Positions 42,441 through 52,699 of a DNA stretch of 64,000 nt are shown here, in pieces; the first letter of the stretch is position 1; each line of letters starts with the position of its first letter. The stretch lies in assembly GCA_905221605.1 (NCBI GenBank), contig CAJNDS010000237.1, positions 1-64,000 of the forward strand, in the 5' to 3' direction. The notes under the pieces were generated by a model. That model had not been told where the DNA came from, did not search any database, and saw only the letters and a list, made by a program, of their open reading frames with translations. The DNA comes from Symbiodinium natans (Eukaryota; Sar; Dinophyceae; Suessiales; Symbiodiniaceae). Both the position numbers and the translations under genes were made by a program.

Positions 42441-42529
42441 CTGGAAACGATCGATGATTGAGCACCGAAAACAGCGACTCCTGGAACAGCTCGGGCCTTG
42501 TCTGCAGGTCGGTCAGGCACATCTGGGGT

Positions 42530-42675
42530 TTAGGGTTTAGGGTTTAGGGTTTAGGGTTTAGGGTTTAGGGTTAGGGTTTAGGGTTTAGGGTTTAGGGTTT
42601 AGGGTTTAGGGTAAAAGGCTTAGGGTTTAGGGTTTAGGGTTTAGGGTAAAAGGCTTAGGGTTTAGGGTCTAGGCC
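42530..42675. repeat. TTTAGGG arrays
   Basis: About 16 units, broken twice by AAAAGGC. They start at the donor side of a possible small exon around 42475-42530. Confidence 0.9.
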
Positions 42676-42844
42676 TTCCTCCCCAACTAGCACCGGCTTT
42701 TGCTTATCTAGAATGAAGGCGGTGGGTGAGGGAGGGTACCTTGAATTGAGCTGGCGCCTGAACTAAACCCTGAACCCCGAAACCCGAACACCTAAACCCT
42801 AAACCCGAAACCCGAAACCCGAGACCCCTAAACCCTAAACCCTC

Positions 42845-42965
42845 AACCCCAAACCCCAAACCCCAAACCCCAAACCCCAAACCCCAAACCCCAAACCCCA
42901 AACCCCAAACCCTAAACCCTAAACCCTAAACCCTACACCCTAAACCCTAAACCCTAAACCCTACT
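42845..42965. repeat. CCCCAAA then CCCTAAA array
   Basis: About eight CCCCAAA units followed by about nine CCCTAAA units, ending 30 bp before the exon at 42999. Confidence 0.95.
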
Positions 42966-42998
42966 CCTTTGCCACACCCGAGTCTTCCTTACGAGGAG

Positions 42999-43051
42999 AT
43001 GGAGGATCCCTGGGGCCGCCTCTGCAAGCGCAAAGGAGGGGGCGGAAAGGG
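42999..43051 (+). CDS. Exon, basic Gly-rich, possible start
   Basis: MEDPWGRLCKRKGGGGK plus two bases, with the donor GTTTAGGG at 43052. The ATG directly follows the AG at 42997-42998, so it may be a start codon or internal. The phase fits the exon at 43598. Confidence 0.65.
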
Positions 43052-43407
43052 GTTTAGGGTTTAGGATTTAGGGCTTAGGGTTTAGGGTTTGGGGTTTAGG
43101 GTTTAGGGTTTAGAGTTTACGGTTGAGTGGACATTCACCAGCGCATATAAAGTTGGCGAGGGTACCCATACCCCAATAAATCAATCCTAACCCCAAAGCC
43201 CTTCTAGCATTCGAAGACCGAGCCCTTTAAGCCTCAAGCCCTAAACCTTAAACCCCTAAACCCCTATACCCTCTACCCCAAACACTAACTCTCCAAACCC
43301 TAAGCCCTAAACGCATTGGGCTCCCTGGGCCCACCAATCTCTGATTCAATCCATCTGCCTGCCTCGCCTGAAGCCCTAAACTAAACCTTACAAGAGGGTT
43401 TAGGGTC

Positions 43408-43550
43408 TACTTGGAGGTTCATGGTACTGAGTAACCCAATTATGACTTACTTATAACCCATTTATAACCTCATTGTTGTGCTTGAGGGGCTTATAAGTGG
43501 GTTATAACTGCACTTATCATCGGTTATTAAGTACCTGAACCTCCAAGCAG
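43408..43550. mobile_element. Introner-like element, family A copy 5
   Basis: CTACTTGGAGGTTCATGGTA on the left and AAGTACCTGAACCTCCAAGCAG on the right, with inner ATAACCCATTTATAA and TTATAAGTGGGTTATAA. A nearly intact copy. Confidence 0.85.
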
Positions 43551-43597
43551 GGTTTAGAGCTTAGGGTGTAGGGTTTAAGTGGCTGAACCAGTGACAG

Positions 43598-43673
43598 CTT
43601 TGGTCCGGAAGGCTTCATCGTGGACCGCTGGAAGAGCCCCTTCTTTGCATCACAGAAGACAGCACTCTGGGCA
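43598..43673 (+). CDS. Exon, unknown gene
   Basis: With one leading base it reads FGPEGFIVDRWKSPFFASQK and then TALWA before TGA at 43674. The phase matches the exon at 42999-43051 (G-K-G-F-G). A GC donor at 43664 could end it earlier. Confidence 0.65.
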
Positions 43674-43906
43674 TGATGGCTTCCGGAGCATGATGGTCTA
43701 GGGGCTTTTCTTCCCCCCGCGAGTTTCAAGGTTTGGGCACTAGCATGCGGAAGCCGCATCTTACAAGACCGACCCTACACCCTCAACCCGACACCCTAAA
43801 CCCTAAACTGGGTGTATTAGTAACCTAACATCACTGGAGGGTCCTCGGCGTATGCCTCATAAACTTGAGGGTTGGAGGCCACGGATAGGAGAAAGGCTTC
43901 GGCTGT

Positions 43907-44036
43907 TTACTTGGAGGTTCAGGGTACTTCTAATCATTATTCAATTATAAGTGCACTTATGAGCCCCTTAAGTACCCGAATAGGGTTATAAGTACAGTTA
44001 TAATTGGGTTACTAAGTACCATGAACCTCCAAGTAG
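43907..44036. mobile_element. Introner-like element, family A copy 6
   Basis: TTTACTTGGAGGTTCAGGG on the left and AAGTACCATGAACCTCCAAGTAG on the right. It is about 130 bp and nearly intact. Confidence 0.85.
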
Positions 44037-44442
44037 TAGTAACCTGGGCAAGGCGCCCCTGGTAGTATACATCGGCCACTGCTGAGCAGATTTGTTACAC
44101 GTGCCGCTACGCCCTACATGCCATACATGCCGTCAAGCCTTACATGCCCTAAACTACACTCCGCCTGGTAGGAGCTAGGCCCACCTGCCAGGGTAAGAGC
44201 ACCATTCCGAGGCATCTACAAGCTCAAGAATCCCAGTGCCAGCAAAGGAACCTGACATGGGAATGGCCTTCTTTCTGAGGTTTGGACCAGGGCTTGAAAG
44301 CGTAGTATCTCGATGCACGCCTGAAACCCCGCCTAAACCCTTCAATCCTACCTTTAGGAGTTTTGGGTTGTTTGGTGTATGGGGTTAAGGCTGCAGATTG
44401 TGTAGATACGGTTGGGGGCAAGACCCCTCGTGGCACCTGCAG

Positions 44443-44485
44443 GAGCAAAAGCGTACGTGACCTGGCTTTCGGGCTGACTTTTAGG
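44443..44485 (+). CDS. Exon, unknown gene
   Basis: With one leading base it reads SKSVRDLAFGLTFR, between CACCTGCAG and a perfect GTTTAGGG array that starts at 44486. Confidence 0.55.
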
Positions 44486-44555
44486 GTTTAGGGTTTAGGG
44501 TTTAGGGTTTAGGGTTTAGGGTTTAGGGTTTAGGGTTTAGGGTTTAGGGTTTAGG
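44486..44555. repeat. TTTAGGG array starting at a donor
   Basis: About ten perfect units. The first GT is the donor of the preceding exon. Confidence 0.95.
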
Positions 44556-44646
44556 AGACATCATGGAGTGCAAAGGGTACGCGTGCGCAGCATCACGAGC
44601 TAGCAGATGTCAAGCTAGTCGCATAACGAGCTTCATGATGAGCTTA

Positions 44647-44781
44647 GTAGCCCAGTGGTGCCCTCACAACCAACCCTAAAAAGGGTACCCCTGAATACAA
44701 TATGATTACTGCACCCTAAACCCTAAACCCTAAACCCCAAACCCTCAACCCTAAACCCTAAACCCTACATGGGCAACCAAG
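44647..44781. mobile_element. Family D copy 5, split by a CCCTAAA array
   Basis: The left end is GTAGCCCAGTGGTGCCC and the right end is ATGGGCAACCAAG. A CCCTAAA array (44713-44768) interrupts the right half. Confidence 0.7.
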
Positions 44782-44969
44782 TGAGGGAGCGTGCATCTCG
44801 AGATGCTCTGTCGAGATCGTCTGCCCGAGTGGCATCTTAACACCCCCCTTCCACCCCTGGTCGGGCTTTTTAGGGTGTAGGGTTTAGGGTTTAGGGCCTA
44901 GGAGCAGCACAACCGGCTTGAACCCCGAGACGGGCACGTTGAGACTCTCGAAACGCTAAACCCCAAACC

Positions 44970-44976
44970 CTAACCG

Positions 44977-45007
<31 letters not shown>

Positions 45008-45025
45008 ATACCCCCCCCCCCCATC
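44970..45025. repeat. Poly-C tract
   Basis: About 31 consecutive C, then a second run of 13. Confidence 0.95.
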
Positions 45026-45149
45026 CCCTAAACTCCAAATCGCTGCACCCTAAACCCTAAATCCTAAACCTTAAACCTTAAACCCTAAGCGCTAAATCCT
45101 AAACCCTACACCTGCCGAGGCTCAGACCCCGTCACGGCCCCGGCCGAGA

Positions 45150-45310
45150 CCCAGGCCTGAAGGGTTTTTAAGTCTTGGGGTTTTAAGGTTTTAGGGTTTT
45201 TGGGGTTTTAGGGTTTTGGGGTTTTAGGGTTTTAGGGTGTTAAGGTTTTAGGGTTTTAGGGTTTAAAGCTCTAGGGGTCTTTGGCTTTCAGGTTTTAGGG
45301 TGCAGGGTTT
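45150..45310. repeat. TTTTAGGG variant array
   Basis: GGGTTTTA/GGGTTTTT units, a local 8-bp variant of the telomere-like repeat. Confidence 0.85.
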
Positions 45311-45518
45311 GAGGGCTTGAGGGTTGTTGCTAGGGTCTTTTTGTGTCAAAGGGTTTTCGGGTTTTCTTGTTACGAAGATATACAGTTGTTCGAGGTTTTT
45401 TTGTTCTTCGAGCTGTCGGGAGGGTCGTTTAGACTCTTCTTGTCTCGGGTGTTGGGCTCAGGTCGATTCCTGGTCTTGGCCCCTTGCAGCTTAGGGTTCA
45501 GCTTACGGTTTAGGGTCC

Positions 45519-45790
45519 TAAGGGTAGTTTCAGGGGCCCCTTAATCAGATGATTTACGAAAATAGGAGACCCCTAGAATCGACCCCCAAATAGTAGGATC
45601 CCCTTAGACTGGGGACCCCAATGGGTACCCCTAGTATCGTAAACCCCCATGTGGTCTCTAAGCTCCTTCCAAGGGTTCTGAAGTATGGGCCCTTCCTGAA
45701 TTTGTGCAGGGCATATAAGGGGTACATGAGGTGCCCCCTTCTCAGGTCCTAAGGTCCTATACCAAGCGACCATGCAACTACCCCTAGAAG
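45519..45790. mobile_element. Repeat family E, long copy
   Basis: The left end AAGGGTAGTTTCAGGGG and the right end CATGCAACTACCCCTAGAAG are inverted. The interior has several GACCCC(T)AGAAT-type sub-repeats. It is probably an inverted-repeat element of 270 bp. Confidence 0.65.
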
Positions 45791-46024
45791 GGTTCAGAGT
45801 TCAGGATGTTGGGTGTAGGTTTTTTTCGCACACGAAATAGAAAATACTCTGTTTGGCCACTCGGGAGCCCCATCATCCCAAAGGCATGCTGCATTTGCCA
45901 TGGTTGAGGGTTTAGGGTTTAGCGTATATGAGGTTCCGTAAGACTCCGACCTGCAGGGATCGTCGGTCTAGGGTCTCACCATATCGGTGTGTTTTTTTCT
46001 AAGTTGCGGGCCCTCTTTAAGGGG

Positions 46025-46121
46025 CTAAACCCTAAACCCTAAACCCTAAACCCTAAACCCTAAACCCTAAACCCTAAACCCTAAACCCTAAACCCTAAAC
46101 CCTAAACCCTAAACCCTAAAC
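46025..46121. repeat. CCCTAAA array
   Basis: About 13 perfect units, upstream of the exon at 46286. Confidence 0.95.
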
Positions 46122-46285
46122 CTGCCTACTGACTTCGGGATGGTACCAAGCCCGGGCTTCCGAAGGCTTCTTGGGGCTTTAGAGATTTGAGGGTATAGGG
46201 TTGTGGGTTTAAGGTTTAAACAGGGTTTTGGGTTTTAAGGTTTAGGGTTTAGGGCGTTCCACACCCCTCAGCGCTCTTCTCCCAG

Positions 46286-46357
46286 GAGCTGCAGCGGCTC
46301 GCCGGCGCCCCGCCCTCCAGCCAGTCGTCTGCCAGGCACCCGTGTTCCAGCGATGAA
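46286..46357 (+). CDS. Gene 4, exon a
   Basis: Twenty-four codons, ELQRLAGAPPSSQSSARHPC and SSDE, after TTCTCCCAG. GC donor at 46358, phase 0, in step with the next exon. This is the first exon of the long 46-60 kb series; I do not recognise the protein. Confidence 0.7.
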
Positions 46358-47074
46358 GCCCCCAACCCCTAAACCCGTAAGCCCCCCAAACCCTAAACCC
46401 CCAAACCCTAAACCCTAGACCCCTACACCCTTAAACTCCAATTTTTGTAAATACTTATAAGCCCCCAAAACTCCTTAGGGGTCCGGGGGGGGGGGTTTCC
46501 GTAACATGGATGTTCTTGCAGCGGCAGGGTTGGGGGTTTAGGCCTTAGGAGGGTTTAGGCTCATCATAGCCGTAGTCAGTTGCAATTGATACCCCAAGTC
46601 CTAAACTCTCTAAGCAAGGAAGATGGAATCCTGTTTCGAAATCCGAACGGTTTTGAAGAAATATTCCTTCACCGCATTGGCATTCGAGTCTCTGGGAAAA
46701 AACACAGGAGCCTAACCAAGTAACCACCCCTAACCCTATAGACCCGAAGCCCATTCTAGTCCAAAAGGCCAGTCTAGCTAGGACCCGGAGTAGGCCGTCA
46801 TTACCTCTTTTCCCTGAAAGCCCCCTAAAAACCAAAAAGGGCACCCGTTTTATTCCTAGGTTCCTCCTGGGTCTACATAGTATTCTGTGCGGCTGTGAGG
46901 TGCACATGACCCACAAAAGCCTAAGCCATAAACTCCCTTAAACCCCAGAATCCCGGCTAAGCCCTATAACGCCCTGTTTCCTAAAACCCTAAACCCGAAA
47001 AGCCTAAGCCCTCATCCCTAAAGTCTAGACCCTAAAACCCTCGACCGAAAGACCCTGAGCCCTGAGCCGCGCAG

Positions 47075-47100
47075 GTCGAATGGTTGCAAAGGCCAGGACT
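47075..47100 (+). CDS. Gene 4, exon b
   Basis: VEWLQRPG plus two bases between GCGCAG and the GTGAGC donor. Phase fits both neighbours. Confidence 0.6.
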
Positions 47101-47565
47101 GTGAGCCTCCTTCTCTGAGCACTTTGTTCAGGAAGTTAAGGGTTTGGGGCTTAGGGTTCTAGGGTTTCAAGGGTTTTCGGGTTTAGGGATTTTTGTTTGT
47201 TTGGGGTCTTAGGGTTTTAGGCTTCTAAAGCTGTAGGTTGCTTCGGGTTCAGAGTGTTAGGGCTTTGGGGATTGGTTTGGAGCTAGGCTGCCATGATCAG
47301 AAGGATACCATTATAAGTATTACAAGGATTATGAGTATTATAAGTATTATAAGTATTATAAGTATTGTGAGTATTATAAGTATTACAAGTATTATAAGTG
47401 TTCTTGCTGAGGAACTTAAACCAGGCTTAGGGTTAGTTCTGGTTTGGGGTTTAGACGTTTTTGACGGAGACTACATGACAATAAGGCTACTCCATCATTT
47501 GCTGCAAGAAGCCTAATTTCAGTTCCGCAACAAGAGCCCTAAACCCAAAATCCAATTCTAGAAGG

Positions 47566-47645
47566 TTGGGCTAACAGATTATAGCAACCCCCGTATGAGA
47601 ATCCCTATGAAGGACTGTTAGTATAAGGGGGCAACATGCCAACTA
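47566..47645. mobile_element. Introner-like element, family C copy 3
   Basis: The right half AAGGACTGTTAGTATAAGGG matches family C closely. The left half is diverged. The next exon starts 5 bp after it. Confidence 0.6.
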
Positions 47646-47649
47646 GAAG

Positions 47650-47770
47650 GGGCTACCTCGCGTTCCGGGTCTTGCTCATTTCTTTCGGCGAATTCCTCCT
47701 GAGACCGGGCAACTGGAGCCGCCTCAATGTTCTCGATTTATACAGGAACCTGAGACTCTTAGCATGCATG
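47650..47770 (+). CDS. Gene 4, exon c
   Basis: With one leading base it reads GYLAFRVLLISFGEFLLRPG and then NWSRLNVLDLYRNLRLLACM. The donor GTTTAGGG begins at 47771. Amphipathic or hydrophobic, with mostly G/C third positions. One of the clearest exons of this region. Confidence 0.8.
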
Positions 47771-47867
47771 GTTTAGGGTTTCAGGGTTTAGGGTTTCAGG
47801 GTTGAGGGTTCAGGGTTGAGGGTTCAGGGTTCAGGGTTGAGGGTTTAGGGTTTAGGGTTCAGGGAAG

Positions 47868-47928
47868 GAGTCCACGCCCGTGTGGCAGGAGAGAGTCCAG
47901 TTCGAGCCACCGCCGAGGCGCTCAACGA
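47868..47928 (+). CDS. Gene 4, exon d
   Basis: ESTPVWQERVQFEPPPRRST plus one base, with a GC donor at 47929 that fits the next exon. A second open frame (RATAEALNELAGAYAS near the end) makes the choice uncertain. Confidence 0.5.
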
Positions 47929-48719
47929 GCTTGCGGGCGCATATGCATCTAGGGAATTCGGGTTTAGGGGTTTAGGGTTAATAGGGTTTAGGGTTTAGGG
48001 TTTAGGGCTTAGGGTTCAGGGTTTAGGGTTTAGGGCTTAGGGCTTAGGGTTTAGAGAGTTATGGTTTAGGGTAATGCACACAATACCATATTGGCTGTCA
48101 TGGGAATATGTGCATTCATACATACCACTGAATATTCAACACTGGGTATCTATGTATCTGTTCACAGCTCAGAGAATGTAAATATGTACAACTTAGCGGC
48201 AGTGCAATGTAGGATGTCACAGTTTTTTCTCGAAATCTACACCCATTCCAGGTTAGGATTCAGGACTTCCTCTCAAATCTGTCAGGTTTGACAGCACATG
48301 AGTTTTGCCGGCTGTCTTCAGAATAGAATTTTAAGTGTGGACGTGAAAAAATGATCGCTCCATTCTTGCAGCTGTGTAATTCCAACACCTGGACTGCATC
48401 GCGCTAGAACTCAACTTCTTTAGAACTGCGCATTTTCGTAGAAAGGACCCCAACCTACAGCGTGTGATGCCTGCGTTGTCCTCGAACATTCTGCTACGTA
48501 TGGCGGAAAGCACAGGAACACTTGCCAGCCTTTGCTTGCGAGAACCTCCCTCTCTATCCTTTGTGACTCTGACTCTGCTCCTGCCTCTGACTCTGCCTTC
48601 CCCTTGCTAGGAGAACTGAAGCTCCGTAAAGGGTAACTATCGTTACATGTAGCTTAGTTGGCATGCTTCAGCCGCCGACTAGACTCCACTCCTTCAAGTA
48701 GACCCTAAGCCCTGTGCAG

Positions 48720-48744
48720 GAAAGCCCCGGCAGGGCCTCGCAAG
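48720..48744 (+). CDS. Gene 4, exon e
   Basis: KPRQGLA with two bases on each side, between CTGTGCAG and GTGCGTGG. Only the phase and splice sites support it. Confidence 0.55.
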
Positions 48745-49133
48745 GTGCGTGGGTCTGGTGGGGGGGGGGAGGGGGATTTAGGGTTTAGGGTGTAGGGTTT
48801 AGGGTTTCGGCGGGGGGGGGGGATGGTGCGTTGAGGGCTTTATGGTGCAAACTCCCACTGAAGACGGCAAAACTCTGGAACCCTCCCAGGGTCCCTCTGT
48901 TTTTTGTGTCTCGGGGAAGAGGTGCCGATTGAAAATAAATCCAGATACAAAAGGTTTCTGACAAGGGGGGGCCCAAAGCAACTGCTCAGGGTGTTTGGGT
49001 ATACTGTAGAAATTAGAAAGCCCAAAAGGGAAAATTTTGGAACAGAACCCCTAAACCCTGAACCCTGCACCCTGAACCCTAAACCCTAAACCCTAAACCC
49101 CAAACCCCCACCCCTCCCCCTTGTGTCCTTCAG

Positions 49134-49207
49134 TGTTCATGCCACGGAAGGGCCCGGCGTCTGCGTCGCCCTCGGGGAGAAGCCCGAGTGGCCACGGGCC
49201 CAAGCAG
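49134..49207 (+). CDS. Gene 4, exon f
   Basis: In the phase set by exon e it reads VHATEGPGVCVALGEKPEWP then RAQA, the most protein-like of the three open frames. Acceptor TCCTTCAG, donor GTTGGAAC. Confidence 0.65.
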
Positions 49208-49697
49208 GTTGGAACCGTGTGGTGGCGAGATCCAGAAGGGTTAGGGTCTAGGGTTTAGGGGTAAATTAGGGTTTAGGGTAAGTTTAGGATTTGGAGGTTG
49301 TAAGGCGGGAGAGAGCTAGAGGATTTGCGCGAGCGCATTGCCCGCAGAGGGCCCACTGGCTCTTAGTTGGGGCCTACGTAGGGTTCAGGGTGGTTTGCCC
49401 TACGGCCTCCATTTTGTGTTCATGTTGTATGTATATATGTCTTTGTATATTTGACCTGTTCCAGGTAGGGCAGGTCTCATAGACGGAGCCACCTTAACTC
49501 GCACAGCGTCGAGTCATGCTCAGAGCTCGCATGTACTGCTCCCATCTTCGAAATGTCTCCGAGGCAGAACTGTCTCAGGGGTTACGTGTGCTATCGTTGG
49601 TTTTGCTGTGTGCTTGTTCTTACCCTAAACCCTAAACCCTAAACTCTAAACCCTAAACCCTAAACCCCTAATTTCGGAGTTTCAGAGGGCTGAAGAG

Positions 49698-49757
49698 CCA
49701 ACCGAGTTCGAGAGACGAGCGCCTGGACACTAAGGTGGGAGACTCCAAAGGCAGACC
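49698..49757 (+). CDS. Gene 4, exon g
   Basis: ANRVRETSAWTLRWETPKAD (first codon shared with exon f), with the donor GTGAGTTG at 49758. Phase fits on both sides. Confidence 0.65.
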
Positions 49758-49769
49758 GTGAGTTGCTTT

Positions 49770-50042
49770 GGGGTTTAGGGTTTAGGGTTTAGGGTTTAGG
49801 GTTTAGGGTTTACGGTTTAGGGTTTAGGGTTTAGGGTTTATAGGGTTTAGGGTTTATAGGGTTTAGGGTTTAGGGTTTAGGGTTTAGGGTTTAGGGTTTA
49901 GGGTTTAGGGTTTAGGGTTTACGGTTTAGGGTTTAGGGTTTAGGGTTTATAGGGTTTAGGGTTTATAGGGTTTAGGGTTTAGGGTTTAGGGTTTAGGGTT
50001 TACGGTTTAGGGTTTAGGGTTTAGGGTTTAGGGTTTAGTGTT
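49770..50042. repeat. TTTAGGG higher-order array at intron 5' end
   Basis: About 38 units starting 12 bp after the donor of exon g. A block containing TTTACGG and TTTATAGGG variants is repeated at about 49809-49862 and 49921-49972, so the array itself has a higher-order repeat of about 112 bp. Confidence 0.95.
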
Positions 50043-50443
50043 TCGGAGTGGAAGGCATAGTTTTGTCAACGACTGAGTTCGTTCTGACTGGGGTCTCCTC
50101 TTGGGTCCCCTGTAGAAAAGGGCACCCGGACATGAAGTGGGTTTAGGGTTTAGGGTCTGGGGTTTAGGGTTTAGGGTTTAGGGTTTAGGAGCGCCAACAA
50201 AACCCTAATTAATTTTGTCAGGGCTAATTACGCATCAACTTCCTGGCGGTTGGCGAGATGGAATCTTAACTTCAGGCCAGAAAGACACGGGTCTCTGTGT
50301 GGTTTGACCTGCTTGTGACTGGCTTAGAAGTACGCATATACTTGGGCTAATAAGCACCACGTGCGAATTCAAGTAGATCCTTACACCGTAAACCTCAAAA
50401 CCTCAACGCTACCCTCAACCCTTGCTTGCGAGTTCCGTGCCAG

Positions 50444-50502
50444 GTGTCCACAAGCCCAGCCCCCGCCAGCTCCCGAGGCGCGATACACTCCTTGTCTTGC
50501 AG
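50444..50502 (+). CDS. Gene 4, exon h
   Basis: VHKPSPRQLPRRDTLLVLQ after CCGTGCCAG, with the donor GTTCTTAG at 50503. Phase fits exon g (R-V-H-K). Confidence 0.65.
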
Positions 50503-50509
50503 GTTCTTA

Positions 50510-51750
50510 GTAGCGTATGAAACGGAACCTCAGACCCCTAAACCCTTGAACCCCGCAACCCTTAAACCCTTAGACCCATAAACCCTAAAACCCATAAACC
50601 CTAAACCCTCAACCTAACCGGCAGATACTGTGCCCTGAACCCTCCTGCAAATCTGAAAAATCCGAGGACCTAAGTATAGGAGGTTGGGGGTTTAGGGTGT
50701 ACGGCAAGTAGGTAGGACATTAGGCCATATTTATGCGCTTTCTCTTCTGGGGATACAGAGGATCCTACTACCGGGCTATGTTTGAGACGGCTTAAAGGGC
50801 CAACCTGGTCAAGGACTTGGGGATTCGGGTTTTGGGGGTGAATTGCAGTGTCTTGCTCGAGGTTCCTGCGCAGCCAGAAGAAGTTGAGGCAGTCGAAGCA
50901 CATCCAGGAGAGGGTTTAGGGTTTAGGGTTTAGGGCGCACCGTTTCAGAGTTTGAGGGTTTGAGTGATTCAGGGTTCAGGGTAGGCACGGCATTTTGACG
51001 CGAGCTGGTGGCCAACTCCACAGAACAACGGCCAGAAACCCTGGTTCACATCAACCCTGCTACCCCCCCCCCCCCCCCACCCCCCTTGCCCCTCTACCCA
51101 ACAATTCCGGTCACTTAAGGGTAACTAAGGCCTAAACCCTAAACCGGTTAATTAAGGATATCTAAGGCTATTTCAGGGCAATGGTTGGTTTTGATTGGGG
51201 GGTGGGGGTGGTAGGGGATCCTATGAAGGTTGAGATGTAGATTGTGCTCGTGTTCCTTTGCGGTGCAAACCCTAAACCCTAAACTCTAAACTCTAATCCG
51301 CCTTCAAAATCGCCCCTCAGACCAGATTTTTGGCCGATAAAGGAAAGAAAGCTCGATGATTGAATAGATTCGAGTTAGGGCTCAGGATTGAGGGATTAAT
51401 TAGGGTTTAGGGTACTTGTAGGGTTGTAAGAACCCGGAATAAGACTGAACTAGGTTAGATCCGGTACATTGCCATCCTTTCACCCAACTTGTAGCTACCC
51501 GTGAGCTTCCGCGTAAGGTCAATCAGCTAATCCCCCAAGCCGGCAATCACATTCAGCAGCTCCCTGGGAACTGCTCGGGAGTTTCCAAGAAACTCCCACA
51601 TTATTGCCCTAAACCCTAAACCCTAAGCCTAAACCACTATATCCTAAAGGCCGCCCTTTATTGAGGAACGCCAGCCCTCAACCCGAAACCCTAAGCCCTC
51701 GCATCTCGGAAGCCGCATCTCGGAAGCCCCCCCCCCCCATAACGCAGAAA
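50510..51750. other. Repeat-rich stretch, no firm exon
   Basis: CCCTAAA fragments lie at 50570-50615 and 51265-51300. A C tract with a diverged foldback (possibly family G) lies at 51060-51235. Several short open frames exist, but none has convincing splice sites on both sides. Confidence 0.5.
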
Positions 51751-51756
51751 CCACAG

Positions 51757-51813
51757 GAGTGGGTTGGGGAGAGATCTGCCCTTGGCGGGACCGCGTCGAC
51801 GTCTGCACCTCGG
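51757..51813 (+). CDS. Gene 4, exon i
   Basis: Nineteen codons, EWVGERSALGGTASTSAPR, in phase 0 between ACCACAG and GTTTCGGG. A second phase is also open. Confidence 0.55.
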
Positions 51814-52421
51814 GTTTCGGGTTTGGGGTTTAGGGTTTAGGGCGAAAAGGGTTATAAGGGTTTGAGGTTTAAAGTTTAGGGTTTCGGGCTTAATTAGGGT
51901 GGCTTCCTCCTGGCTTGGGTCACTTGCAGCCGGCCAGGTTTTGCAAGAAATAACCATCCTAAGCCCCCAAGCCTCCCGAAGCCCAAACTTGCCAGATGTC
52001 CAGTCTTCCAGGGTGTGGCTCCGTTCAGTTTGATTGTGTCGGGGTTCCGGTTCGAATACAACTGCCGTGGTGCATGATGAGACGTAGTAGTCGCTCGCGA
52101 GAATCGTTGCCGAAGACCCTGGCAAGAACAAACAATTCCCAATGCATGCGCTCACAGCATGCGCTGCTCAAGCAGGTGCTGTTGCTTTCACCGATAAAAA
52201 ACAGAGTGCTCTTATGGATGAGACCCCGAGAACATATTGCAGTAGCCCTCAAACCAACTATACAAGGCACCTGAGTTAACTCCAGTGCCAGGTTGAACTC
52301 TGTTCTGGAATTGAAAAGCAGCTTCACGTTTTACAATATGCACGCCGGAGAAAAGGTTCACAAGCTATATGTACCAGTCTTACAAGCTGTAGGAGCCAAT
52401 GTGGGCTAGATCTTTCTACAG

Positions 52422-52448
52422 GTGCCCGAACATGCTTGATAGCTTACT
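52422..52448 (+). CDS. Gene 4, exon j
   Basis: CPNMLDSL with extra bases on both ends, after TTCTACAG. It ends where introner K copy 2 begins. Its last bases, AGCTTACT, resemble the bases before copy 1 (AGCTTA). Confidence 0.5.
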
Positions 52449-52699
52449 GTTGGTTAGTAGGGAATGAGGGAATGAGGCATATATCCCCCTATATATATAT
52501 ATATACACACCCATTAAGGGATTGTATAGGGTACCTCTTTCCCTCCTAAACCCTAAACCCTAAACCCTAAACCCTAAACCCTAAACCCTAAACCCTAAAC
52601 CCTAAACCCTAAACCCTAAACCCTAAACCCTAAACCCTAAACCCTAAACCCTACACCCTAAACCCTAAACCCTACACCCTAAACCCTTCTGGCCAACAG
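52449..52699. mobile_element. Introner element K, copy 2, with CCCTAAA insert
   Basis: The left end GTTGGTTAGTAGGGAATGAG is nearly identical to copy 1 (27731). The right end is GGCCAACAG followed by TAAGATAG, against CCAACAG then TAAGGTAG in copy 1. About 20 CCCTAAA units (52543-52686) are inserted before the right end, replacing part of the right arm. Confidence 0.8.

Noticed and set aside
42311-42522. Minus-strand poly-Ser and poly-Val frames
   Set aside because: They result from the CTA/CCAGTA triplet repeat.
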